64,000 bases of DNA. Origin: Brachypodium distachyon (Eukaryota; Streptophyta; Magnoliopsida; Poales; Poaceae). The position numbers were made by a program, and so were the translations under genes. Below are positions 46,400 to 56,835 of the stretch, one piece after another. Within the stretch, counting starts at the first letter, position 1. Each line of letters opens with the position of its first letter. The notes under the pieces are model-generated. The model saw only the letters and a program-made list of their open reading frames with translations. It ran no database searches and was not told where the DNA came from. The stretch spans positions 24,020,555-24,084,554 of the forward strand of contig NC_016133.3 in assembly GCF_000005505.3 (NCBI RefSeq). The letters run 5' to 3'.

Positions 46400-49300
46400 T
46401 GTAACATCCCAAATTCTACAAACCTTTCATCATGCATTTGCATTCATATGCATCAAGCCACCTATGCATTTTATCCACATTCAAAACCTTGTTTTTGAAT
46501 TTTAAATCCCTTTTCAAAGACTTCCTTCTAAATCTTGTTTTTCATCTCCCTTCTGAAAATTGGATTTTCAGCCCAATAGAGTTTTGGACATAAATAGGGG
46601 TTTATTGCACAAATGAGCTACCCCATAAATTTATTGTTTAAATTGGAGTTGAAAAACTATTTTTCTTTATTTATTACACAACCCTAATAAAGGCAATTAT
46701 ACAAGCAAAATTATTTTTGAATATTCTATTTTGGAGTAAATCAAGTCCAAGAGGCTAAAGCATTGGATAATTTGATTTTACCAAAAATTTGGAATTTATT
46801 TGGTTTGATTTGGAGTTCAAAATCAAAAGCTATAAAAGAAAACAGAAAAAAAGAAAAAAGGAAAAAGAAAAGAACAAAAAAAAGAAGAAGAAACGGACTG
46901 GCCCGGCCAAATGGGCCGAACCGGCCCAGTTTCCCTCGCGCGCCCCTACGAACCAGGCCGCAGCCCAGCCAGCCCCCGCGCCCACGTTGCCACAATAGCT
47001 CGCCGGGAAACCTTTCTGCCGCCACTGTATTTTGGTCGCGGCTGATGACAAAGGGAGTCATCGACTACGTGCCCAACGTCCCTTCCTTACCCTCATCGTT
47101 GCTCATATTTTGACACACTTGATTTTGTTTTTGGAACTCCACATCACGCAGTTCACTAGAGACCGGAGCTCGTCGTTGCCGCCGACCATCCCGAGGACCT
47201 AGGCGTCGCCCCCGTCTTCGCCGAGGGACTCCACCGCCGTCATCTCCTCCGTTTCTCCGCGCTGCGCCCCCTCCGCCTTTTCCCGCGCTCAAAGACTCCC
47301 TGGAGCGCTCGCGCCGCCGATTCCTGCCGCGCCGCCGCTGCCGGAGACTCGCCAAAAACCGAACCACACCGGAGTCGAGGTAGGATTAGATCACTTACCG
47401 AACCGGTAAGTTTAGATCTGAGCTGCCCGATCCACTTAAAATCCGTCGGCCCTCATTTAATCCCATCCTGAACCGGTATCAACCAATCCAAAGCCTCCAC
47501 GTGTCACCAATTTTAATAAAACATTTTCCCCGGGCAAAATTAAATGGTTCTTTTGCAAAAACACCCCTGCAACTTCAATTGATCATATCTTTTAAACCGT
47601 TTGGCCAAGTTTGAAGTTCTGCACCTTTCTAGAATCCTCCAGACTTGTAGAATCTTTTGGCACTGCCCAAATTCATATTTGAATAATCTAAACTGGGTCA
47701 ACTTACAGAAAGGCTTAAAATGCCATTTAAATCATATTAAAAGTTTTATAGATCATTTTTGTATGAAACCAACTCTCAAAATTATATTTTTGTGTCCTCT
47801 GTCCATTAGGACCAGAGGAATAAAATTTTGAATTATTTTATCATACTTTCCTTTTGAAACCTCGTTTTATGCTTCTAAAATCTTTATTTTGGAACCTTGC
47901 ACCTTTTCCTTTGTAATAAGTAATTTTGCTTAATCACTTTTGACCAGAGAATTAATCTTGTGATTCATGATAATCTGAGAACACATCTTGATAAATAAAA
48001 CTAACCAAGCCATGTCACATGTTTGCATTGCATCGTGGCATAATTTTCCTTGTATTGGATTGTGTGTTTATATGTGTGTATGTTTGCTTTGTTTAGTTCT
48101 TCCGGAGTGCGATCTTTGTTCGTGTGACGATTGTAACCCACACTCCGGTGAAGAAGGCAAGTTCACTTTGATCATTCACCTATTATTTTATTATGCACTA
48201 GATGTTTTATTAGTTGCATTGATAGGACTAGTATTGTATCTATGCTAGCTATGAATTCCTCGTAGTATAAATTACCCATGCCATTTCCTTCTCACCAATT
48301 GCCATCGTAAGTAGTTGAATGCTATGCTATGTTATTATCGTGGGTGGAATTACTACATTATGATATTATTGTGGTTATGGAGAAAAATTATGTTTTCTTA
48401 GTGTATGGCAAAACAAGTAATTTAATGAACCATCCTGGGTGGGCTGCTTTGAGTTTTTGGTTGTATGCGACGTCAGGTCCATTTCTATGGGTCCATTTCT
48501 ATGAGTCGTCTCACCATGGATTCGGGAGCGCCTGCATCGCAAATGTGGAATGACACCCGGGGTAACCAGAGACTGGACTAGTTTTCCTATTTAGTAGCTT
48601 CCAATACAACCACATGCTAAATGGGCTCTGTCTTGATTAAATTGTATGAACACAGATCCGAAGGATTGTGCAGATGTAGTCGTGTAGGTGGGAATGTAGG
48701 TCCCTCAGGTGGTTTGGGGATTACCTCTGAAAGTCATGTAATCGATGCCATTGCTACTCTACCCTGAGGACAGCAAGGGATTAACACGTCGATTTATTGT
48801 GGGTAAAGTATACAACTTCTGCAGAGTTTCAAACTAAGTAATTAGCCGTGTGCCCGGTTACGGACAATTATGAGCAGCTAGATTTGTGAGCTGTAAGGAA
48901 GGTCTCCCTCTTTCTAATTTCTTAATAAAATGAATGGTTTGAACTTGGGATAGAAGCATTCGGTGTGTCCACCCGGTGTTCAATAGACTAATAGGAGCAT
49001 TGGTGTGTCTATCCAATGTCCAATACTGAGAAAACTGTTTTGTTTAAAATGATAGGATTAAACAATGAGGCTTTTATGAAAAATAGCCAACAACCCCCCC
49101 CCCCTATCCAAAATGTGCATGTACTTGGTAGGTTCTGTTATAACATTGTAGTGAGATTGCCAATACATTCAATGTATTGACCCCCTAGTGGCTGCAACGT
49201 TTAATGTTGCAAGTGTTACCGGTGAAGAATGAGGTACGATTTGTAGGGTGTAACATCCCAAAATTTCAAACTTTTACATGTGCATTGCATCCATAAGCAT

Positions 49301-52300
49301 CATGCCACAATTGCATGTTTGAATTCAAATTCGAATCTCAGAAAGGCTTTAAAAGTTTTTATTTCAATTTAAACCTTAGGATTTACACCCATTTGAGCTT
49401 TGGATCTTCAAACCAATAGGGTTTATTTATAAAAGGGATTTAATGCATATATAAGCTATCCCATAATTTTTGGACAATTATTTGGAGTTGAAAAAGTATT
49501 TTATTTAAATAGTTATATAGCTCTAAAGGCATTTATAGGACAAATGTATTTTTATGTATTTTATTTTGAGGGGAAATTACTCCCAAAAGTTGAATCATGG
49601 TAAAACATGATTTTACAAATTTCCTGGAATTCATTTGGACCAATTTGGAGTTCAAAATCAAAAGATATCAAAGAATTCAGAAAAACAGAAAAAGAAAAGG
49701 GCTAAAAGAAAAAAAAAGGAAAACCGGACCGGCCCGGCCAAATTGGGCCGAACCGGCCCAGTTCCGCGCGCTCGAGCCGAACTGACAGGCTCGGTCCGCG
49801 CGCGCGCCCGCATCGAGCCGCTGACAGGCGGGGCCCGCCTGTCAAGGTCGTCTTCCTCGTAAGGAAGGCGCTCGCGTTTGCCGCGCCGCTTGCCGTTTTC
49901 GCCGCCGCGCGCTCACCGCCGGAAACTCCGCGCTCCGTCCCTATCTCGCCGCCCCGAGTGCCTCCATTTAAACCCCACGACCTGCTCTTCTTTTCCCCTC
50001 TGACTGCCCTCGCTATCACGCCGCCAGGCCGCCCTAATTCCACGCTGAAGAGCTCCGCCGCCGCCGCCGTTCACCGCGCCGCCCTGACCTCGCCGGTGAG
50101 CTATTCCACTCGCGGTTACAACTTTCTTGACCGCCTCGTCTGTACACTTCGTTTGACGCGAACCGTTTGATGCCCTGTAGCGCCGCCCCCGTTGCCGCCC
50201 CGAGGTTCGCCGGCGTCTTTGCATCGACCTAGGTGTCGCCTCCGACCGCTCCGGCCCCGCCGACCGCGTCCCCGACCTCGCCTTGCTGCGTCGCACCGTC
50301 CCCGGCCATCCCCGCGTCGCCAGCCTCGCCGGAGCACGCCCGCCGCCGCCCACCCGAGCCTGCGCCGCCGCCGGAACCCTAGAACTCGCCGGTGAGCTCC
50401 ATCTTCGATCTTGGCCGTTGGATCTTGATCAACGGTCGGGATTAGAACATTTTATTCTTTATAAACCGAACCGGTACCGACGAATAAGAACATGCCACGT
50501 TGCACCCGAGTTATAAAATGAAAATCTAACTCTAATCCCCCGGAATTAATTTTAAATTTGAATATTTGAATCACATTCAAATTACAGAATAAAGTTTAAT
50601 ACCTTTTAAATCATAACTATTTATTTAGAAGTCCTTTTTGAATGAAACCAGTGCCCAAAAATTTGTTTTATTGTCCTCTGTCCAATGGGACAGAGACATA
50701 AATATTTTGAATTAAAATTTGCAGATGCAAATAAAACCTTATTTTAGGGTTTAAACCCTAATTTTTGCTTTTTGTTTAAAAACCCTAATGCTTTTGTCTG
50801 AATTACTTATGCTTAGGATCAGTAGATCACCCGAATAAAACCAACCCACTCATGTCACATGTTTTGCTTTGCATCATGGCATACATATTCTTTTGTTGGT
50901 ATGGTGTGTTTATGTATGCATTGTTTGTATTGCTTAGTTTTCTCGGAGAAAGAACTATGTGACTGTGAAGAGTGTCTGAATACCAACTACTATCAAGGCA
51001 AGTTCATTTTGATCATTCACCTATTACTTTATTATGCACTAGATTTTATTAGTTGCATTGTTAGGACTATTATTGTATCTATGCTAGCTGTGATTCCTCC
51101 TAATAGTATAGGACACCCCTGCCTTGTCCTTACCACCAATTGCCATCGTAGTAGTAAAATGCTATGCTATGATAATAAACGAGGGTGGTATTATTACAAT
51201 GTGATACTATTGAATTACAATATGGTTTTCCTAGTGTACGGCAAAACAAGTAATTCAATGAACCGTCCTAGGTGGGCTGCTTTGAGGAAGTGGAGATGTA
51301 TGCGACGTCAGGTCCATTTTTATGGGTCCATTTTTATGAGTCGTCTCGCCATTTCTATGGGAGCGCCTGCGTTGCAACTGAGGAATGCCACCCGGGGTAA
51401 CCAGAGACTGGACTAGTTTCCTGTTTAGTAGCTTCCAGTACAACCACATGGTATTATGGGCTCTGTCAGGATGGACGTAAGAAATATGAACCTGGATCCA
51501 AGGTGACATCGGTATGTAGCAGTGTAGGTTGGAACGCGTCCCTCAGGTGGTTTGGGGGAATATGTTCTGAAAATTCCTGTAATCGATGCCGTTGCTACTC
51601 CACCTGGAGGACAGCAAGGGATTAACACGTTGATTTCTTGTGGGTGAAGTGTACCACCTCTCGAGAGTGTCAAACTAAGTACTTAGCCGTGTCCCCGGTT
51701 ACGGACAATTTTGAGCAACTAGATATTGGGGCTGTAAGGAAGGTCTCACTCATTCCAATTTCATAATAAAACGAATGGATTGAACTGGGTAGGAGCATTG
51801 ATGTTTCTACTCAACGTGCCTAGGTTAATAGGAGCATGGCTGTTTCTACCCCGTGTCCAATAGAATTTAAAACTATTTGTTCAAAAATGATAGGATTGAA
51901 CTATGATGCTTTTATGCAAACAGCCAAACTCCACATAGCTAAATTTTGCATGTACTTGGTAGGTCCTTTATAACTCTGGTGAACTTGCCAATACATTCAA
52001 ATGTATTGACCACGTAGTGGCTGCAATTAACAATGCAGGTGGATCCGACGATGAGTGAGATTCGTCGTTATGTTGTGGGTCATGTGCTTACATTCCAACA
52101 TGCTCTCACCGTGGAGTAGTTGAGGCCCTTTTGTTCTACCCTTTTCCACTGCAGTTTTAAAACATTGTTTTATGATGATGAAACAGTATTTGTTTTATGC
52201 TGGCCCAAGAGGTCATGCGAGGTTGTAAGTACTATTTAAATTCTGGATGATGCGATGTAATAAAATACTTTTGACCTTTGCTTCTGTATATTTCATCATG

Positions 52301-52671
52301 AAACCGTGTGTGCTAGTGAGTCAATCCAGAGACTAGCACAGTAAACACAGAGATCGAACCCTAGTAAGGGGGATGATCGCTTCATAGGGGTTGCGAATTT
52401 ACATTCCAACATGTTTCGACTGTGGAGTTGTTATGGGACTCATATATCTTATGCTTTCCGCTGCAAGATTTTTTTTTCTTGTGAGGTAACCCAACCCATG
52501 AGGTTATGCAATATGTAAGGTACTATTAAATTCTGGATCATTGCGATGTAATATACTTTTGACCTTTTCTATCTTGATATTACATCTTGAAACTGTGTGT
52601 GCTAGCGAGTCGATCTAGGGACTAGCACTGTAAGCACAGAGATCGAACCCTATATGGGTGCGGTCGCTTCA
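46400..52671 (+). mobile_element. Solo LTR A of a 3.1 kb LTR family, TSD GGTTA (contains solo LTR B)
   Basis: Begins TGTAACATCCCAAATTC and ends CGGTCGCTTCA, with the perfect duplication GGTTA at 46395-46399 and 52672-52676. Excluding the nested LTR (49249-52384) and its TSD it is 3131 bp. No gag or pol is present, so it is a solo LTR. It has the AGGCAAG...TTTGATCAT block at 48155-48175 preceded by Cys-rich codons (PECDLCSCDDC), and the later GTAAAGTATACAACTTCTGCAG block near 48803. Open frames in the GC-rich part are low-complexity and not credible genes. Confidence 0.9.
49249..52384 (+). mobile_element. Solo LTR B, same family, nested in LTR A, TSD TAGGG
   Basis: 3136 bp running TGTAACATCCCAAAATTTC ... 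GATGATCGCTTCA, with the perfect duplication TAGGG at 49244-49248 and 52385-52389. The length matches LTR A almost exactly (3131 bp), which supports both being complete solo LTRs. The final roughly 300 bp of A and B therefore lie side by side (52085-52384 and 52390-52671) and mimic a tandem duplication. The conserved block is at 50996-51016 after LCDCEECLN codons. Confidence 0.9.
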
Positions 52672-53735
52672 GGTTAACTCTGTTCTATCTGCCGTTCCAA
52701 CATTTTACTTGAGCACATTTGTTCTTCCTCAGGCAGTGATCAACCAGATGGACAAGAATAGAAGACACTGTTTATGGGCGGGATGTCACCAAGAAGAACC
52801 CACCATTGGTTGCCTCAGAAATGGTTTGCATGCCCAAGAATGAAGGTCTTGGTGTTCATGATCTTTCATTACAGAATAGAGCTCTGATTATAAAAAAACC
52901 TGCACAAGTTCTTGAAGCATGTTGATCTGGCCTGGGTCCAACTTGTCCGGGATATGCATTATAATGATGGATTTCCCTCCAGGCAGACTATTTTTGCAAG
53001 GGAATCTCATGGAATCATATAAAAGTATCACCACATGTTCTATCAATTGTGGCAGCACCACCAGTTTTTCGAATGATAGATGGTCAGAAAATCTGCCTAA
53101 AGGCCTTTGTCCTCACGTTTATTCATTTGCTCTCAACAAGGACACCTCGGTCAAGGAGATTGCTCAATGTGCAGACTTGATCACCTTGTTTGCTGTTCAC
53201 TCTATTGATGCTTATCAGCAATTTTCAGGAGATGATCACATTGGTTGAAGAACTGAACAATAACCAGCTGACGTGACTAACCACGTACTCGACTCGAGTA
53301 TACCCATCATGGCCGAGCTGGGGTCCCACAAGGAAGCATACTACGACTCCAGAAGTCCATATGCCTAATCTTACGACCCAAGATAAGGAAACTTAATTAG
53401 AGTATATCTCTCTATTGTAACCGACTTGGATTCTACCCGGGACCTGCTCTCCTGCATATACAAAGGGACCAGGAGGGGGAGCCAAGATCAACCAATCTAG
53501 CATAGCACTCGCCAGATCGAATCTGTGCATCTAGCCCCGCGGCTCCTTTGTAATCGACTCATCAATACAATCCAGACAAGCAGGACGTCGGGGTATTACC
53601 TTCCGAGGGCCCCGAACATGGGTAAATCATGTCACTGTGTCCATGTTAGCCGACGAGATCGCCAACACATACACTCGAAATTTTCCTAGATAGAAGTCCA
53701 CCAATATGGACATTGTCGAAGCCATCCCTTCGTCA

Positions 53736-53752
53736 TTGGCGCTGTCTGTGGG
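53736..53752 (+). other. Primer-binding site of gypsy element
   Basis: TTGGCGCTGTCTGTGGG directly follows the CA end of the LTR. It matches the widespread TTGGCGCCGTCTGTGGG primer-site form of grass elements at all but one position, recalled rather than searched. Confidence 0.7.
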
Positions 53753-53771
53753 AAAGACGTGTGTTGGAGAC

Positions 53772-54365
53772 ATGACCTCGGCGGTTCCATCTTCAGACGA
53801 CAAGTCGTCGACTCAGGCGGAGTCTATGACCTTCGGCTTCTTCCATTTCACCGCCCATCCTCCAGCCAGGCGCGCGGTCTTCGACACGCTCAACACCGGC
53901 GTGGATCTCGTTTTCGGAGATTTTCAACTCCGAGCCGACCCATCCGGCATCCTTCGATTGCCGAACCCGACTGCTCCTACCGTTGAGGAGTTGCCTCCTC
54001 CACCGTCGCCCGAAAAGGTTTCACTTCTAGACTTGATGGGCCCACTCGACGAAACAGAGCAGGTCCCCGCTGCGAGCTACTCTAACCCTGAAGCCGATCG
54101 CTCTCCATGTGCAGAAAGCCCTGTCCCTAGCAACGCTGGCGTCTGCTCAGAACATGAAAGCTGCCATGGTAGTACCGATCTTGCGCCTCAGTGTGCCGTC
54201 GCCCAAGTCTTTATGATAAACCCTGTTGCTCCAAAGTCAACGCCACCAACTGCGGATGGCACCTCAACGCCGCAAGGTGGCTATTCTGCAGCTAAGAAAG
54301 TACGAGTCGAAGCAGCTCTCGTCACGGGGATCCCCATGAAGGACCCCACCCTTGCAGAGTTGTAG
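53772..54365 (+). pseudogene. Gag N-terminal region of gypsy element (interrupted)
   Basis: From the ATG at 53772 the frame reads MTSAVPSSDDKSSTQ, then FDTLNTGVDLVFGDFQ and Pro/Ser/acidic low-complexity sequence, to a TAG at 54363-54365. The same frame continues with a charged coiled-coil-like stretch (DLVKEKEQFVKLQKHEVERL) broken by a second stop. No capsid or zinc-knuckle motif is reached before the copia LTR. No function can be assigned beyond a gag leader inferred from position after the primer site. Confidence 0.5.
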
Positions 54366-55014
54366 CTGTACGCCAATTCCGTCACCAAGGCCTGACGTGA
54401 CCTAGTCAAGGAAAAGGAGCAGTTTGTGAAACTACAGAAGCATGAAGTCGAAAGGCTAAAAAAGCAGGATGAAGATATACGGGCATGTAAAAAGGCTCGA
54501 CCAGACTCGCCTGACACTTTGGACGAAGGCAACCCTCCAAGAGGTTACCAAGGCAGAATACCTCACACCGCGACCACTTAAGGGTGGATAAAAGCGATAC
54601 GAACCGAAACCTTACCTCAAGTTTCATGTCAGTCGATGATCACGAGGACATGATACCTGAGACCCCAGAAGCCGCTCTGCTCGCAGCAAACACCTACCTG
54701 TAGTCGATCCAACCACCTGACAGTGATCCACGTTTAGGACTGCATAGACAAATATTGGAAGGATTAAACAAAGCAGGAGCCTCCTGCATTAGCCAAGACT
54801 TAATCTCTCGGGGGGATGACCCCGGGTAGGGTCATGACGACACATATTAGTCGAGATAATGAGAGAAAAGCCGGCACAGGCGAGTATGCCGACATCCTTA
54901 AGCCGAACTAATAACAGGCCGACATACCAAGGGTATGCCGGCATATCTATCTTGTCTTATGTGATTGCAGGATAAGCACAAGCAATCTGATCTCGGCCTA
55001 TGCCGAGATGCGTC

Positions 55015-55553
55015 TGTTGGGGAACGCGGTAGGCTACGCTAGCACAAAATAAAAATTCTACCGATTCCGCCCGGATCAATGCTGTAGATAATGGATCACG
55101 AGATTACCACTAGGCGCGCAGACCCGTAGCGGAAGTAGAGTCGATGATGCGTGTTGATGCCGAGTAGTCATTTGGCCTGCTCCTCCTAGCCGATTCCACG
55201 AGCAGTTCGTCCAAGCACCGCAGGTGCAACGCCTCTGAGGTATCCACACGTACAGGGAGGAACTTCGTGCGGCGGACTGCCAGATCCAATCACAAGGTTT
55301 TGGGCGTGGAGGTGTGACGGCCGAGTATAACTCACGTCTGGACTGGTGTAACCCTAGCCGGGTTGGTCTCCTCCACTTATATAGACGTCCCTAGTGGGCT
55401 CAACACTTGAGGCCCGTTAGGAGTCTAAGCCCGATATGAGTTGGATCCGATCCAACTCGGTCCCCACCCCTTAAGCGTGTGACCCTTCAGGTTCGCGGTC
55501 AGTCGGACACGACTACGAGCTCGGACTGTGGGCCCGAGTAACACCTTACTCGT
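55015..55553 (+). mobile_element. copia-type LTR, 5' part (Angela-like), cut by Tat copy 2
   Basis: Starts TGTTGGGGAACGCGG, the classic Angela/BARE start. It is similar in plan to the solo LTR at 7978-9306: shared 'acgaggattaccactaggcgcgcag'-type, 'tatccacacgt' and 'cttaagcgtgtgaccc' blocks. It stops at 55553, where Tat copy 2 begins. The rest should lie right of the window. Confidence 0.75.
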
Positions 55554-56756
55554 TGTCGTAGCACGGGGCTCAAATACCGGGGATGCGTGGCACCCCCTTT
55601 TAGGTTTGGATGTGGGCGACGGGGATCGCTCCGGCAATCGCCGGCGAGGCCAATGCTAAGCGTTGGAGCATAATGTGCGCGAGATCGATTTTACCCAGGT
55701 TCGGGCCACCCTAAGGTGTAAAACCCTATGTCCTGCTTCTGTGCTTTCTATTATCCTGTGAGCAAAGGTCTACAAGTTCCCGGGGGGAGTCCCCGGGTGC
55801 TCTCTCTTTTCTGGCTAAGTGCTACTTGCTTTTTTCGGCCTGTGCTAGCGTGAATCCGAACGAACCGAACCCTTTGACTGTTGGCGGGGGTCCTCCTTTT
55901 ATACCGAAGGGGATGCCACAGGTGCCACGGTGCATGGGTGACAAATGGCGAGCAAAGAGCTAGGGTGGCTCCCCCTCGGCGCGCTGGCATGCATGTAGAT
56001 TAGGTAGCCATGCTGCTAGGGGTCTAGGCACCTGAAATTTTACCCCTGGCGGGTCACTGTAGGCTGAAAGGACGGGCAATCCCTTTTTGGTCGGAACATT
56101 CAATGCTGGCGTGTGCTTCACTCCTCGTCCTGACAAATCCTACGCACAGCGTGCCCGCCGAAAGGCCACGTGGTGCCGCTGTTGCTTTTGCTCGCTCCTG
56201 CTCTTGTAACGGACACTTGCGCCCAGGAACACCCTCCCCGGCAAGTAAACTTCCCGGGAAGAGCCCAGGCGGGATTTCTCCTGCTACCCTTCTAGGCAAC
56301 CCCCGCAGCCCGGCTAGCCCTGCCGGGCAGCTTGTGCGAAGCTGCTCTGGGTGCGATCCTTCCGGGGAGCGAGCGAGGTGGCCCACGCGTCATGCAGCGG
56401 TGGTACCCCGGGTGCCACTGGTGCGACAGTAGCCCCCAGGCGTGGGCCGGCAATGCCTGTTCCCGGGTAGAACCTTCCCTGTTCGGTTGCCGGGCTACGC
56501 CCTTAACCGACGCATGGGTCCTGAGCCGCTTCGGGGCCCTGCTTATGCGCTGCTTCAAGGGCTCTGCCTTTACGTGCAGAGCAGTGGGCGCGAGATTACC
56601 ACCTTAACCTCCCATTAAACACGGGTGGTTAAGGCCACGCCCTGCGTTATCCCCTCTTAGGGCGTAATTATCCCAACGCACCCGTAGGGTGCGGATGCGA
56701 CCGTTGCTTAGCGCCGGGGCGCAATAAGACGCCGCCGCTGCGCTAGGGAGCAAACA
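55554..56756 (-). repeat. Left (3') LTR of Tat copy 2
   Basis: 1203 bp running TGTCGTAGCACGGGG ... GGGAGCAAACA on the plus strand, with TG/CA ends. It is followed by the complement of a polypurine tract. It matches the LTR of copy 1 (17190 onward) in its first half. Confidence 0.8.
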
Positions 56757-56785
56757 CTTAGCCCCCCAGCTTTTCCCCTTCGTCT
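56757..56785 (-). other. Polypurine tract region of Tat copy 2
   Basis: The minus strand just before the LTR is purine-rich (GGGGAAAAGCTGGGGGGC). On the plus strand the same bases form the pyrimidine-rich leader of the antisense gene. Confidence 0.65.
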
Positions 56786-56835
56786 CCAGTCTTCCTCGCA
56801 CCCCTGCCTTCGGCCAGCTTTCGCCCACATCTCTC

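Larger units (their letters stand above)
44530..53268 (+). mobile_element. LINE fragment 2, interrupted by Helitron 2 and two nested solo LTRs
   Basis: LINE sequence occupies 44530-45519, 45904-46399 and 52677-53268. The first part holds the region before the reverse transcriptase (SDLSAKIEDLNDVIFLLDQL) and the start of the polymerase (NLPNNKSPGPNGY, IALIPKNND, RSISLINCTLKLITKLLANR at 45062-45370), then KLDFEKAF and KAMGFGARWCCWID. The second part has RGVRPGDSLSPLIFVLLADLL and FTYLGLPMG. The third has PTFYLSTFVLPQAVINQMDK and the C-terminal SNDRWSENLPKGLCPHVYSF region. Frameshifts and stops are frequent. The 5' end is truncated and the 3' end is cut by the gypsy LTR at 53269. Confidence 0.85.
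53269..55014 (+). mobile_element. Ty3/gypsy element 5' end: LTR, primer site and gag start
   Basis: The LTR is 53269-53735 (TGACGTGACTAACC ... CTTCGTCA), followed at once by a primer-binding site TTGGCGCTGTCTGTGGG (53736-53752), the form common in grass gypsy elements. A gag-leader ORF and further decayed coding sequence follow. It is cut by the copia LTR that begins at 55015; its 3' part is not in the window. It probably inserted into LINE 2, but its second target duplication cannot be checked. Confidence 0.72.

Noticed and set aside
46741..50395. Several short open frames rich in Lys or in Arg/Pro in the 3.1 kb LTRs
   Set aside because: They are A-rich and GC-rich parts of solo LTRs, with no conserved peptide except the short Cys block reported as a finding.
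52085..52671. Tandem duplication of about 300 bp
   Set aside because: Explained by the tail of LTR B lying beside the tail of LTR A after nested insertion, as shown by the TAGGG and GGTTA duplications.
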